The notes under the pieces are model-generated. The model worked only from the letters and a program-made list of their open reading frames with translations, searched no databases and was not told the DNA's origin. Of a DNA stretch of 64,000 nt, positions 17,248 through 26,796 are shown piece by piece; positions within the stretch are counted from its first letter, which is position 1, and every line of letters begins with the position of its first letter. The DNA lies in the NCBI RefSeq assembly GCF_003429105.1, contig NZ_QVTD01000003.1:434001-498000 (forward strand), given 5' to 3'. The position numbers were made by a program, and so were the translations under genes. Origin of the DNA: Peribacillus glennii (GTDB lineage: Bacteria; Bacillota; Bacilli; Bacillales; DSM-1321).

Positions 17248-18278
17248 AATCTGCTCCTTCCGCTTCTGACCAAATATAAAAAGAATGGCACACCTATGCT
17301 TGCGGTGATGACCCCAATTGGTGTTTCATAAGGCGGGTTAATCATCCTTGCACCAATATCACCAAGCACCAGCAGCAAACTGCCAAAGACCGCTGACACA
17401 GGCAGGGAAAATCGATAATCCGGGCCTACCAGCATCCGGCTTATATGGGGCACCACCAGACCTACAAAGGACACCGTTCCCGAAACAGCAACTGAACTTC
17501 CTGTTAAGAGAAGAACGGCACAAACACCCAGGATGTTAACCAATTGAAGATTGATTCCAAGACCTTTCGTAACATCAGCACCCAGACTTAGCAATGTCAG
17601 AGACCTAGCGAGGAGAATAATGATGAATATTCCTATTATCCCGACCACTCCAAGCATTTTTATGCCTTGCCAGTCAGAAGTCTCCAAACTGCCTGCATAC
17701 CAAAAACTAAGATCTTTGGCCACATCAAAATGGATGGCTATCACGGAAGTTAAAGAACTTAGGAACATGCCGATTGCAACTCCGGCAAGCGTCAGTTTTA
17801 CCGGAGAGATTCCCCCTTTTGAGACCGAAGCCAGTGAAAAGACAAGAAGTACGGCCGCCCCCGCTCCTGCCATGGATACTAAAGCGGATCCGGACGGGGA
17901 AATGCGGGGAAATATGGTTAAACTTACAACCAGCGCAAAAGCAGCTCCGTGGGATACTCCTATTATTGCGGGTTCGGCGAGGGGGTTTCGCGTCAAGGCC
18001 TGCATAACGGCTCCTGAAAGCGCCAGAAATGCACCGATTATGGCAGCTGTAATGACCCTTGGCAAGCGGATTTCATGGATCACCTGATGTTCTTTGACCC
18101 CTGGATCAAAATTTAAAAAAGCCTGCCAAACCATCTTTGATCCTATATTTGTTGACCCGTAACCGAGAGAAATAAAAAACGCTGCTATAAGAACAAAGAT
18201 TCCGGCAAACAATATCCAGCCTGTCCGTACAGCGCGCCCTGCAGGTAAATTGGTTTGTTCTTTTAGGTGTCTCCCCAC
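17244..18278 (-). CDS. FecCD-type siderophore permease, first subunit
   Basis: The 344-residue protein carries IRLPRVITAAIIGAFLALSGAVMQALTRNPLAEPAIIGVSHGAA and the late coupling helix GTVSFVGLVVPHISRMLVGPDYRFSLP. It is the first gene of the leftward iron operon and should pair with the next permease to form a heterodimeric channel. YfiZ of B. subtilis is the obvious comparison. The operon promoter and a Fur box lie directly upstream, divergent from the binding-protein gene. Confidence 0.9.
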   Translation of the reverse strand: MGRHLKEQTNLPAGRAVRTGWILFAGIFVLIAAFFISLGYGSTNIGSKMVWQAFLNFDPGVKEHQVIHEIRLPRVITAAIIGAFLALSGAVMQALTRNPLAEPAIIGVSHGAAFALVVSLTIFPRISPSGSALVSMAGAGAAVLLVFSLASVSKGGISPVKLTLAGVAIGMFLSSLTSVIAIHFDVAKDLSFWYAGSLETSDWQGIKMLGVVGIIGIFIIILLARSLTLLSLGADVTKGLGINLQLVNILGVCAVLLLTGSSVAVSGTVSFVGLVVPHISRMLVGPDYRFSLPVSAVFGSLLLVLGDIGARMINPPYETPIGVITASIGVPFFLYLVRSGRSRL

Positions 18279-18312
18279 TAGTTTCAGCCTCTCTATTTTT
18301 CTATTTAATGAA

Positions 18313-18364
18313 TGAGAATCGTTTTCAATGTAGTAAGTATAAATTTTAGTGACTATTGTTTCAA
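18313..18364 (-). promoter_or_regulatory. Fur-controlled promoter of the permease operon
   Basis: Read leftward: TTGAAA (18359-18364), 17 nt, TATACT (18336-18341). A Fur-type palindrome TGAGAATCGTTTTCA (18313-18327) starts just downstream of the expected transcription start, where bound Fur would block elongation or initiation. Confidence 0.7.
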
Positions 18365-18402
18365 GATATTTGTGTAAATAACATTATTATTTGTAGTGGG
18401 TA

Positions 18403-18431
18403 TTGACTTTTAATTTGAGAATGATTATCAT
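18403..18431 (+). promoter_or_regulatory. Fur-controlled promoter of the siderophore-binding lipoprotein
   Basis: TTGACT (18403-18408), 17 nt, TATCAT (18426-18431). The box TGAGAATGATTATCA (18416-18430) matches the 7-1-7 Fur consensus with one mismatch and covers the -10. Confidence 0.8.
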
Positions 18432-18468
18432 TTCCATGTAGATGTTTAATGAGGAGGGAATTAGACAG

Positions 18469-19413
18469 ATGGCATTCAGAAAAAAATACATAGGGCTTAT
18501 GGCCGCGCTGCTTTCCATTCTATTACTTGCTGCGTGCGGTAACAAAGAAAATGGAGCCGAAGAAAAAAATAACGAACCCAAAGAAATTACGCTTACAGAT
18601 GCAAACGGAAAAGTAACCATACCTGCTGAGCCTAAACGGGTTCTTGCACCTTATTTGGAAGATTCCCTGGTTGCGCTTGATGTAACTCCAGCCGCACAAT
18701 GGTCAATCGGCGAAACAGTTTTGGAATATCTTCAATCTGATCTAAAGGACGTACCAAAAATTGGCTGGGACTTGCCGCTTGAACAAACGATCAAAGCAGA
18801 ACCTGATTTAATCGTCTTTAGCTCTGCCGCTTCCATTCAAAACGGACAATATGAAGAATATAAGAAAATTGCCCCAACTTATGTTTATAAAGATGTAGAC
18901 AGCGCTGATTGGAAAAAACAGCTGGAAGTCATGGGGAAAATCTTAGGAAAAGAAAAGCTCGCTTCCGATAAATTAGCTCAATATGAGGACAAGACAAAAA
19001 AAGCAGCCGAGAATATCAAAAAGGCAATCGGAGACGAAACAGCCGCAATGATCTGGATAGCAGGAGGTAAATACTACCTCTTCGAAAATACACGATTTGC
19101 TGGAAATGTTCTTTACAACGACTTGGGTGTATCCCAGCCGGAAATGGTCAAAAAACTGCCAAAAGCAGAAGCCAGTTGGCAGCCGATTTCAATGGAATCA
19201 CTATCCGGACTTGACGCCGATCACCTCTTCCTGGTGAGCCTCCCTGAAGAACAGGGCCTTGCAAAGCTGGAACAAAGCAATATATATAAAGGGCTTCCTT
19301 CCGTTAAAGAAGGTAATGTTTACAAAATGGAAGATCCAACCCATTGGACTATAAACGGCTTAATCGCCAGCGAACTATCAATCGAACAGATTGAAAAATC
19401 CCTTACAAAATAA
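18469..19413 (+). CDS. iron-siderophore binding lipoprotein
   Basis: The 314-residue precursor has a lipobox LAAC (Cys 24 or so) after a hydrophobic leader and a FecB/BtuF-like fold: TIPAEPKRVLAPYLEDSLVALDVTP, EQTIKAEPDLIVFSSAA, then MIWIAGGKYYLFENTRFAG. It should capture ferric-siderophore outside the membrane and deliver it to the divergent permeases. GAGGAGGG lies 7 nt before ATG 18469, so the in-frame ATG at 18442 is rejected. YfiY of B. subtilis is the nearest named comparison. Divergent Fur-box promoters link it to the operon. Confidence 0.9.
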   Translation: MAFRKKYIGLMAALLSILLLAACGNKENGAEEKNNEPKEITLTDANGKVTIPAEPKRVLAPYLEDSLVALDVTPAAQWSIGETVLEYLQSDLKDVPKIGWDLPLEQTIKAEPDLIVFSSAASIQNGQYEEYKKIAPTYVYKDVDSADWKKQLEVMGKILGKEKLASDKLAQYEDKTKKAAENIKKAIGDETAAMIWIAGGKYYLFENTRFAGNVLYNDLGVSQPEMVKKLPKAEASWQPISMESLSGLDADHLFLVSLPEEQGLAKLEQSNIYKGLPSVKEGNVYKMEDPTHWTINGLIASELSIEQIEKSLTK

Positions 19414-19430
19414 TTCTACATCTGCTTGTT

Positions 19431-19460
19431 AAACGCGAAGATTTCCTCTTCGCGTTTTTG
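19431..19460 (+). terminator. terminator of the binding-protein gene
   Basis: AAACGCGAAG pairs with CTTCGCGTTT (19431-19440 with 19448-19457), followed by TTG after a T-run. Confidence 0.88.
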
Positions 19461-19949
19461 TATTGCGATTACTCATATTCCTTGTAAAAATTACGATCAC
19501 GTCCTACTAGTAACCTTCTGAAACTAGCCATAATGATACCTTGGAGAACATTTTTCATATGCACTGCCCTCTCAGCGTTTTTCCTGGAATTAGCATAATC
19601 CTAAGATGGAAACAATATCAATACACTTTTTGGCGCCTAAGCTGAAATCTTTCCTGTTTATAATCAGATCCATTGATCATACTTCTAGTTATAAGTTATT
19701 TTGCTAATTACATTTAAATTACAAACCTATATTCTGGCGAGGTTTTTTGTAAGATATTTGTTCCTGGTAGCTTTCGCTTAAAACTTTAACCTTTCGCTCA
19801 AGTATTTGATTTTCGCTTAATTAATGGAATACTTCCCTTGAAAATGATCCAAGAACCTTGGCAACCGGAAAAACCTAGTCTTATTGTTTCAGCGGCCCCC
19901 TTTTAGGTACCAGTGATTGGTCGTGCTGAACATCCCTCTGTTCATTTAT
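19461..19949. other. intergenic region
   Basis: About 490 bp without a supported gene. The hexamer TTCGCT recurs three times near 19766-19820, but irregular spacing and AT-rich context give no reason to call a site. Confidence 0.35.
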
Positions 19950-20117
19950 TTAGCAATAGGTTTGTTTACATTGTTTACGTTTTAATTTGCCGGTTAATTT
20001 TTGTACTCCATTGTTTTTCCTGGCTATGGCTCGTTTGGCGAAATGCTGTTCTGCATGTCGTTGATACTCCTTCACTCTTTCCTTCCTGATGATTTCCATT
20101 TCATATTCATTAAACAT
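19950..20117 (-). CDS. 55-residue basic protein
   Basis: The frame starts MFNEYEMEIIRKERVKEYQR and is a charged helical protein ending in KLKRKQCKQTYC. AAAAGGGGG lies 8 nt before the ATG, a strong ribosome site, which is the main reason to call it. Short Glu/Lys/Arg-rich proteins of this type are common in Bacillaceae and are unnamed. No partner gene is evident. Function unknown. Confidence 0.6.
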   Translation of the reverse strand: MFNEYEMEIIRKERVKEYQRHAEQHFAKRAIARKNNGVQKLTGKLKRKQCKQTYC

Positions 20118-20482
20118 AATTGATCCCCCTTTTCATTTTTTCCGTGAGTACTTGGCGAGGGTCATTAATTCATTCCCCTACCTTATAACGAAATTGAGAA
20201 GCCAAAAGATACGCAGGAATTATTTACATCGTTTCAGGAAGGTATCGGAAGGCTTGTTAACAGAATTTGCTGGAAGGATATTTTTCCAAGAACAAAAAAA
20301 AACAGCATGGAAAACCATGCTGTTCGGCTATTCTAACATAATATTAAACGTTTTTTTGTGCATCTCGTCCGCTAACTGTTTGCCCTTGTTGCCATTACAA
20401 AGCTTCCGTACGTTTTTATATTCATACGCTTAAATAACAGCTAAACGATATACGAAGCAGAATAGTTTCTGTAATTAAACGG
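20118..20482. other. intergenic region with a leftward terminator
   Basis: AACAGCATGG (20301-20310) is inverted at 20315-20324 and, read leftward, is followed by a run of nine T. It should terminate the small gene at 20483-20650. Nothing else is supported. Confidence 0.6.
20301..20324 (-). terminator. terminator of the 20483-20650 gene
   Basis: Perfect 10-bp stem with an AAAA loop and a T9 tract on the leftward strand. Confidence 0.88.
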
Positions 20483-20650
20483 CTAATTATAGTTGTTTCC
20501 CTCTTCCCAGCCGACTGTAAATGGCGTTTCCTTTTCACCCACTGTTATTTTTATCAGTTTCCAACCTTCGTTCAAGTACTGGTTTAACTCGTGTTTATTT
20601 ATGTCTCTTCTTTTGGTGATATTATGGCAGCCAAATTCTTGTTCAGTCAT
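20483..20650 (-). CDS. 55-residue hypothetical protein
   Basis: The frame starts MTEQEFGCHNITKRRDINKH. Its middle (ELNQYLNEGWKLIKITVG) recalls the short helix-turn-strand module LNEGWK of several tiny DUFs (DUF1737 and DUF4177 types), but I cannot assign one. A GGGGGC ribosome site lies 5 nt before the ATG, and a perfect terminator lies 160 bp downstream. Cytosolic, function unknown. Confidence 0.6.
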   Translation of the reverse strand: MTEQEFGCHNITKRRDINKHELNQYLNEGWKLIKITVGEKETPFTVGWEEGNNYN

Positions 20651-21052
20651 CTAAAGCCCCCGTTTTTTTAAATTAATTGTATTTCACATCATTGCCTCTG
20701 CTGCATCTCACGCATCGGTCAACACTTTTTTGCTCATAAACTTACCCTCAAATGCAACATTTGGTTTACATTGATTAATTTTTTACAAACAGTACTGAAA
20801 AATACGAAAAAGGTGAAAGATTACTTGGGACAACTCATTAATTAGGTTTAATTAGGGTGATGAGGTAAGTGTTTATTATCTATATCAGTCATTTGAATGT
20901 TGGAGTGGAAATAAATTAAAGATTCCGAACGGGGAAAATGATGATAGGGCAGGATTTTGTCGTTTATTTGCAAGTGTTTCCAGGTAAATGAACTTGAAAA
21001 AGAATCATTCCAGTAAACATAATCCGTTTTTCATTCGATTAATTAGAAACAA
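20651..21052. other. intergenic region
   Basis: About 400 bp with no supported gene; presumably holds the promoter of the small gene to its left. Confidence 0.35.
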
Positions 21053-21092
21053 CCCCAAATGTGCTATAGTCTGCACTACTCGACATTTGGGG
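21053..21092. terminator. terminator at the end of the M28-amidase operon
   Basis: CCCCAAATGT (21053-21062) is inverted at 21083-21092 around a 20-nt loop; flanking A/T bases could serve either direction. It lies 95 bp after the amidase stop. Confidence 0.7.
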
Positions 21093-21187
21093 TGTTTATA
21101 TGCTTTCTTAAGGAATATCAGCAGATAATCATCCGTACTTGTGAACTCCTGATTGTTTAACCATCTTCCTAGTGTGTTGTTTATCCA

Positions 21188-22549
21188 TTAAAGTGGTGGC
21201 CGTCTGAAACCACCAGTGGATGTCTGGTACGCATCCGCAATCCTGTAAATGGTTGCTTCATCAAGGCGGCGGCCAATGAATTGGATTCCAACAGGCAGGT
21301 TTTGGGAAGCGGTATTGCCGGCTGAAACCGTTATCGCCGGATTTCCGGAAATGTTAAATGGAATCGTTCTTTGAGTAAAATCATACGTTGTATCTTCAAA
21401 AGAAGGATCCCGTTCCGTTGCCGGGCTCGGAGATGTAGGGCAGACCAGTGCATCCACACGTTCGAACATGGCATCGATTTTTTCTGCGAATGCCCTTTTC
21501 TTTTCAAGTGCTTCTACATAGCTGACCGCCGAAACATTAAATCCTTCTTTTATATTCATTACAGTTCCTTCGGCGTAATCCCCTGCCCGTTCAGGATACC
21601 ACGCCTTATGATGGTAAGATCCTTCCGAAAGCAGGATAGGGAACGCAATCTCTAACGCGGTATCAATACCGGGAATTTCGACCTCGATTACTTCTGCACC
21701 TAAATCGGTAAGCTGCCTGATCGCGGAATTCACTAATTCACTTACTTCAGGATGGATAATTGATTCAGTCAACGAACGTATAACCCCGATTTTCACCCCT
21801 TTAATAGAACCGGTAAAGACAGAGTCATAGTTAACTTTTCTTGAAGAAATACTCTCCAAAACGATAGCATTGTCCCTTACTGTCCTTGTTAACGGTCCGA
21901 TATGGTCCAAAGAATGTGAGAGGTGGAATAGGCCCTGGCGGGATACCGTATCATAGGAAGGCTTTAATCCGACAATCCCGCAGAAAGATGATGGCAGGCG
22001 GATGGACCCTCCTGTATCCGTACCAATCGAGGCAAACCCTATTCCGGCAGCCACTGATGATGCGGAGCCGTTGCTTGACCCTCCAGCAGTCCGGTTTGTA
22101 TCCCAAGGGTTATTGCACTGTCCGTAATCCGGATGCACCGCGCCGTATGCAAATTCCAGCAAATTCGCTTTCCCGAAAACAATTGAGCCGGCTGCTTTAA
22201 GCGCATTATATAGATAAGAATCCTCGGTTGGAACATAATCCTTTAAAATGCGGGAAGCCATGGTTGTTTTAATTCCTTTAGTCATGAAAATGTCTTTCAT
22301 GGAAACAGGAATACCAAATAATTTGCCGACTGTTTCTCCCTTTGCGAAAACACCCTCTGCTTCCCTTGATTGTTGCAAAGCCTCTTCACCCATCACGGTA
22401 ATGAAGGCATTCAATTTTGGTTCCAATTCTGCCTGGAGCTCCAGGGTGGCTTCAGTAACCTCCACAGGTGAAACCTCTTTGCTCCGATACAGTGCAGCGA
22501 TTTCGTCGATCGATTTGTATAATAGTTCTCTCTTTTCCTTAACTGACAT
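21188..22549 (-). CDS. amidase-signature family hydrolase (paralogue 1)
   Basis: The 453-residue enzyme has the amidase-signature triad context: catalytic Lys in GIPVSMKDIF, the Gly/Ser-rich loop GGSSNGSASSVAAGIGFASIGTDTGGSIR with the cis-Ser and nucleophile Ser, and the C-terminal FNISGNPAITVSAG. Members hydrolyse amides in the cytosol; GatA is a relative, but no gatB/gatC lies here, so a catabolic amidase is more likely. It follows the M28 peptidase gene in one operon under the sigma-54 promoter at 24479. It is the same length as the amidase at 27940-29301 and very similar, a clear paralogue pair. Confidence 0.92.
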   Translation of the reverse strand: MSVKEKRELLYKSIDEIAALYRSKEVSPVEVTEATLELQAELEPKLNAFITVMGEEALQQSREAEGVFAKGETVGKLFGIPVSMKDIFMTKGIKTTMASRILKDYVPTEDSYLYNALKAAGSIVFGKANLLEFAYGAVHPDYGQCNNPWDTNRTAGGSSNGSASSVAAGIGFASIGTDTGGSIRLPSSFCGIVGLKPSYDTVSRQGLFHLSHSLDHIGPLTRTVRDNAIVLESISSRKVNYDSVFTGSIKGVKIGVIRSLTESIIHPEVSELVNSAIRQLTDLGAEVIEVEIPGIDTALEIAFPILLSEGSYHHKAWYPERAGDYAEGTVMNIKEGFNVSAVSYVEALEKKRAFAEKIDAMFERVDALVCPTSPSPATERDPSFEDTTYDFTQRTIPFNISGNPAITVSAGNTASQNLPVGIQFIGRRLDEATIYRIADAYQTSTGGFRRPPL

Positions 22550-22633
22550 GCCGTCTTCCCCTTTTCTTTCCGACTACTGAATTTGCTTATCCAAACTCAG
22601 GCTCTAAATAAATAATGCCAAAAACCAAGATGA

Positions 22634-22660
22634 GGAGTGTCAGCAAGATACTGACACTCC
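22634..22660 (-). terminator. intercistronic hairpin between M28 and amidase genes
   Basis: GGAGTGTCAG (22634-22643) is inverted at 22651-22660. Read leftward the T-rich stretch is delayed (CTCATCTTGGTTTTT), so it may be a partial terminator or mRNA stabiliser rather than a full stop. Confidence 0.55.
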
Positions 22661-22667
22661 ACGTCTA

Positions 22668-24431
22668 TTAAACCAGTAATTCCCTTGCTTGCTGCAGCGC
22701 CCAAATGACACGGTTTTGGCCTCGAGTCAAGTGGGTCTTTAATACTTTATATTCATGGGATCCCTCTTTAACTGAACCGAAACCAACAGCTGGTGCAATA
22801 TCCGGAAGCGCTGGAACGTTCAATGCAGAATCATGCCAGAACTTCCCTTTTTTCGTGAAATTGATAGGGACAAGGATCCTTGCCAGCTTTTCAATCACTT
22901 CATTTGTCTTTTTAACCTGTGAATCGGCAATTTCCAGCCCTTTTAGTTCTTCCGCTTTTTTATAGAAAGATAGTAAATCCTCACGCAGTGACGCTACTTC
23001 GTTCAATGCCGGTGTAAAATCAAAATGCGATCCAGCAGCTTCCTGGTAAGATTTAATCGTCTGGGCGAACTCTTCGGCGGTACGGACAAAATTGAATGGG
23101 TGAACCGATGTGTTTGCTGCACGAAGTACACCTGTCAAATAAACTTTAATATCCTTCACCAGGATGTCAAAATCTGCAACATGCATTAAATCTTCTTCTG
23201 TATGCCATTCGATGTTTGCCCCACAGCCTCCAACCGGATAATAGCCTTTTTCTTTTAAGATTTCTTCCGGAATACTTGAGGAAAGCATAAAGAATGACGT
23301 AATTCCGATATTATTAAATGAATAATCCCCTGCACGAAGAGGTCTTGATCCTTTAGAAGGCTGGTCAACAGCATCCTTGATAACATCGGTACAGAATTCA
23401 TCAACCTCGCTCATCCACATCATGTACTCATAAGAAGTTGCCCAGCGGCATCCAGGTGAATCACAGTTAACGGAGGCAATGCAATTTTTCTCTAAATCCA
23501 GTCCAAACTGGTCAACAAACCATGTGGAACCAGCATATCTACCAGTTGAATGGCCAGTCCAAACCGCAATCCGTACACTCCTTTTTAACTTGTCACGATG
23601 CTTATACAAAATGCGGGCCATTTCCAGCAACGCCGCATCACCAGTGGCATTATCACCGATTCCTTCATGCCATGAATCTAAATGTCCATGTAAAAGCACA
23701 TATTTCTCCGGTTCTTCTGTTCCTTCGATGAAGATGTCGATAATTGGGCAATTAAACCAGCCTTTTTCAAGGTATGTCTTAAATTCTAGCGTAATGGTTT
23801 CTTTTTCAGCTAATGTTTTAAGCTCATTTCCGTCTGGCTTATTAATAGCAAGTACAGGGATTTTTGGTTCATCATTTATATTGTCAAGGTCAGGCGCACC
23901 CCAAATGGTAGTAGAAATCCCTTCATGGATGTTGTTTCCAGGGCTGATAAAGATCATGGCATATGCACCCAGTTCGGCAAATTCCTGGACTTTTCCTGGC
24001 ATAGGGTACCCTTCAGTCAGAATAATTTTCCCTTCCAGGTTTCCAATGTCCTCCGGAACCTTTGTGCCAAAGATATCATTGATTCCTTTTGCATAACCCG
24101 TTGATATGTATACTAGTTCGCCGCTTACGGCTTCATCCCCGGTAATAACCGAAAAGGACGGTGTCTTGACGCGAAATTCTTTTTCAAACGGTGCTGTTAC
24201 TTTCAAATATGCGCTCTTTGGAACGCTCAAATATAATTCCGGTGTATGGACCTTATGCGGGACGCCCCACTCCTTTAAATAACTGGCTAAGAAATCAGCA
24301 GCGATTCTCTCATCTTCGCTTCCTGATTCCCGGATTAATGTGCTGAATCTATCCAGGACTGCTTTAGGCACCTCTGTATTAATTTCATCAAGCAAGATTT
24401 TCTCTACGGCATTATTCGTTGCAGTTGTCAT
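22668..24431 (-). CDS. M28-family peptidase with PA domain (paralogue 1)
   Basis: The 587-residue protein has a PA-type inserted domain (about 100-210) and an M28 core: HLDSWHEGIGDNATGDAALLEMAR supplies a His and an Asp zinc ligand, SVNCDSPG an Asp, and EWHTEEDLMHV a His. The usual EE-x-GL element is replaced by GHSTGRYAGS, so the canonical general-base Glu and its neighbour ligand are absent. No signal peptide is visible, so it should act in the cytosol. It is the first gene behind a near-consensus sigma-54 promoter and precedes an amidase gene. Confidence 0.88.
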   Translation of the reverse strand: MTTATNNAVEKILLDEINTEVPKAVLDRFSTLIRESGSEDERIAADFLASYLKEWGVPHKVHTPELYLSVPKSAYLKVTAPFEKEFRVKTPSFSVITGDEAVSGELVYISTGYAKGINDIFGTKVPEDIGNLEGKIILTEGYPMPGKVQEFAELGAYAMIFISPGNNIHEGISTTIWGAPDLDNINDEPKIPVLAINKPDGNELKTLAEKETITLEFKTYLEKGWFNCPIIDIFIEGTEEPEKYVLLHGHLDSWHEGIGDNATGDAALLEMARILYKHRDKLKRSVRIAVWTGHSTGRYAGSTWFVDQFGLDLEKNCIASVNCDSPGCRWATSYEYMMWMSEVDEFCTDVIKDAVDQPSKGSRPLRAGDYSFNNIGITSFFMLSSSIPEEILKEKGYYPVGGCGANIEWHTEEDLMHVADFDILVKDIKVYLTGVLRAANTSVHPFNFVRTAEEFAQTIKSYQEAAGSHFDFTPALNEVASLREDLLSFYKKAEELKGLEIADSQVKKTNEVIEKLARILVPINFTKKGKFWHDSALNVPALPDIAPAVGFGSVKEGSHEYKVLKTHLTRGQNRVIWALQQARELLV

Positions 24432-24478
24432 TCTTTATTGCCCCTTTCACTTTATCGAAATGTTTCGATAATTATAGA

Positions 24479-24495
24479 TGCAAGTTCCGTGCCAA
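24479..24495 (-). promoter_or_regulatory. sigma-54 promoter of the M28-amidase operon
   Basis: Read leftward: TTGGCACGGAACTTGCA, matching YTGGCACGNNNNTTGCW at every defined position. The GG and GC elements have the required spacing. The start codon is about 50 nt downstream. Confidence 0.92.
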
Positions 24496-24581
24496 TTTGA
24501 AAAATCTTAAAAAATCACTTTGTCGGGAGTTTTTTTACCGCCACCCGTATAAATAGGTTCAATTTTGGGGTTTAATAGGTT

Positions 24582-24611
24582 GAAAAAGGTCACCCTGATG
24601 AGGGCGACCTT
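24582..24611 (-). terminator. terminator of the sigma-54 regulator gene
   Basis: AAGGTCACCCT (24586-24596) is inverted at 24601-24611 with a GATG loop; read leftward a T-run follows. It separates the regulator from the peptidase operon. Confidence 0.85.
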
Positions 24612-24614
24612 CAG

Positions 24615-26669
24615 TTACACTTGCAAAACAGATTCACTTTGTTCCAAACGTCTTTCCATCTCTGGAATCATTAGAATTCCTGTATGGGAAATCCTGCTTC
24701 CCTGCCCTTTCGTTCCGGAGTGAATCAATTCCAGATCCCTTAAAGTCTCCATTCTCCGCCTCACTTGCTGGTCACTTAGCTGCACGCCATTTTCCTTTGA
24801 GAACTCAACAATTTTTCCTCTTCCGATACTTTTTCGTTCATACTTTGCCTCAAGTAAACAAGAAAGGATGACATGAAAGTCCTGGAGATCCCCTTCTTTT
24901 AACAGTCGGGAAAAAAGATGATCGGATTTAGAATCGATCTTCTCGGTGATATTGAATTGTTCCGGCAGGTCATTGATGGTTACAATGTTATCTTCCATGA
25001 CAGTGGTCATATACTGGACCACACTTTCCAACTCCCTGACATTGCCCGGCCAATCATAGCTCACCAGCCTCTCCATTACCTCATTTGAAATGATCGGGAT
25101 TGTCGGGCATGCTTCCCTGATAAAGTGGGTCAATAATTCCGGGATATCCTCTCTTCTGTCCCTAAGTGAAGGTATCCTTAAAGGCAGAACAAACAAACGG
25201 TAGAACAGGTCTTCCCGAAAACTCCCTTCCTCAACAAGCTTTTTTAAATCCTTATTTGTCGCTGCGATTACACGTACCTCCACAGGGGTGATACTTGTTC
25301 CTCCCACCCTCATGACCTGTTTTTCCTGCAATACCCTGAGCAGAAGAGTCTGAAGGCTTTTAGAGGCATCCCCTATTTCATCCAGAAAGATCGTCCCGTT
25401 GTGGGCCAATTCAAAGAGTCCTTGTTTACCTCCCCTAATTGCCCCGGTGAAGGCGCCATCTTCATACCCGAATAGTTCACTTTCGGCTAAGGATTCAGGC
25501 AAACCGGCGATATTCACAGGGATAAATGGACCGTTTTTCCGTGATGAAAGCTGATGGATGGAATGAGCGAACAATTCCTTTCCTGTTCCGTTTTCCCCTA
25601 ATATCAAAACCGTCCTGTCCGTTTTGGCGATTTTGCGCATAATATTCTCGATATCCATTATGCGTGAACTTTTCCCAATTATATTTTGTATGGAATATTT
25701 GGAGGAAAAACCCCTTTTCTGGATCGTTTTCCTTATTTCCTGTTCCAGCTGCTGAATTCTTGTTACATCCTGAAAAGCGGTCAATTCGCCGATGTTTTTC
25801 TGACCGTCGTTAATAGAACGCTTATTCATGATCAGTTTCCGGTCATTAAAAGATATAACGTGATTATTTGCATCCGCGGCCTTGCCGCTATTGCTGCCTA
25901 TTGCAAACTTCGGGAATATTTCATGTAATTTTTTCCCGATGATCTCATCCACCGAAAAGGTAATTCCCAGAATTGATTTTGCGGCCTCATTAATTTGAAT
26001 GATGTTCGACTCTGCATCGCTTGCAAGAATCCCGTCGTTAACCGTGTTAAATATTGCATCCAGCACATGGTTCAAATTATTGACTTCATTTAGCGATTGG
26101 GAAAGCTTCCGGCTTAATCGAATAATCTCTTGTATGTATTTGGCTGACTGGATATTGACCCGGTCAATGTTGATATTTAATTTTAGCGATATTTCGATCA
26201 AAGTGGAAAAATCCAAAGGACGCAGCCCGATATTTACGATCTTTTTAATCCCTTTTGGGACCATTTCAGTCGCTTCGGGTATAATTGCTACATCCACTTT
26301 CTTATAGCTTTTGATTCCGGGATAGTAAGGGTGGAAATTAAATTCAAACCCGAAGTTTTCCAGGATTTCGATGGTTTCAGAGGTCGACACGGCAAAGTTG
26401 TTTACGACAAGGCAGTCCGTTCCGGCAGGAAGTGAAATAAGTTCCTCAAGCCTTGCAATATTGATCGTTCTTCTTGCAATTAAAACTTTTTCAGTTGGAG
26501 GGTTCTGAAGAAGTTCTTTATGGGATAACAGAATTAAATCTACCCCTTCATAATTCTCACATTCATCAATCGATAGTACGGATACTTTTCCTTGAAAAAA
26601 ATCTAAAAGTTGTTTTTTAAACATTTTATACGTCCGATAATCCTTGGTCAGTACTAATATACTAGACAA
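24615..26669 (-). CDS. sigma-54-dependent enhancer-binding transcriptional regulator
   Basis: The 684-residue protein has an N-terminal sensory region (1-190) resembling no phosphoreceiver, a PAS domain at about 195-305, and an AAA+ core at about 330-560 with Walker A GENGTGKE (about 358), the sigma-54 contact loop GAFTGA (about 405), Walker [11 protein letters not shown] and the [10 protein letters not shown] element. The C-terminus (about 600-684) is not a Fis helix-turn-helix but a longer winged-helix-like segment ([19 protein letters not shown]). It should remodel sigma-54 (SigL) holoenzyme. Five sigma-54 promoters nearby are its likely targets. Confidence 0.93.
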   Translation of the reverse strand: MSSILVLTKDYRTYKMFKKQLLDFFQGKVSVLSIDECENYEGVDLILLSHKELLQNPPTEKVLIARRTINIARLEELISLPAGTDCLVVNNFAVSTSETIEILENFGFEFNFHPYYPGIKSYKKVDVAIIPEATEMVPKGIKKIVNIGLRPLDFSTLIEISLKLNINIDRVNIQSAKYIQEIIRLSRKLSQSLNEVNNLNHVLDAIFNTVNDGILASDAESNIIQINEAAKSILGITFSVDEIIGKKLHEIFPKFAIGSNSGKAADANNHVISFNDRKLIMNKRSINDGQKNIGELTAFQDVTRIQQLEQEIRKTIQKRGFSSKYSIQNIIGKSSRIMDIENIMRKIAKTDRTVLILGENGTGKELFAHSIHQLSSRKNGPFIPVNIAGLPESLAESELFGYEDGAFTGAIRGGKQGLFELAHNGTIFLDEIGDASKSLQTLLLRVLQEKQVMRVGGTSITPVEVRVIAATNKDLKKLVEEGSFREDLFYRLFVLPLRIPSLRDRREDIPELLTHFIREACPTIPIISNEVMERLVSYDWPGNVRELESVVQYMTTVMEDNIVTINDLPEQFNITEKIDSKSDHLFSRLLKEGDLQDFHVILSCLLEAKYERKSIGRGKIVEFSKENGVQLSDQQVRRRMETLRDLELIHSGTKGQGSRISHTGILMIPEMERRLEQSESVLQV

Positions 26670-26701
26670 CCTAATCCCCCCAAAATCCTGCTATATAGGG
26701 T

Positions 26702-26730
26702 ATTTTAATGATAATTGATAATTGAGTCAA
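26702..26730 (-). promoter_or_regulatory. sigma-A promoter of the regulator gene
   Basis: Read leftward: TTGACT (26725-26730), 17 nt, TAAAAT (26702-26707). No -24/-12 element is present, so the regulator is probably made constitutively. Confidence 0.65.
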
Positions 26731-26751
26731 TGCAGAAGATTCTAAAAAGTT

Positions 26752-26783
26752 GAAAGCAGCCGTTTTAAGATACGGCTGCTTTC
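26752..26783 (-). terminator. terminator of the M20-symporter-amidase-dehydrogenase operon
   Basis: GAAAGCAGCCG (26752-26762) is inverted at 26773-26783. It lies 14 bp after the dehydrogenase stop. Read leftward the flank is AACTTTTTAG. Confidence 0.88.
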
Positions 26784-26796
26784 GTCAATAACAGGT

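Noticed and set aside
19766..19820. Three TTCGCT words considered as a regulatory array
   Set aside because: Irregular spacing, no adjacent gene that would use them, and similar words arise by chance.
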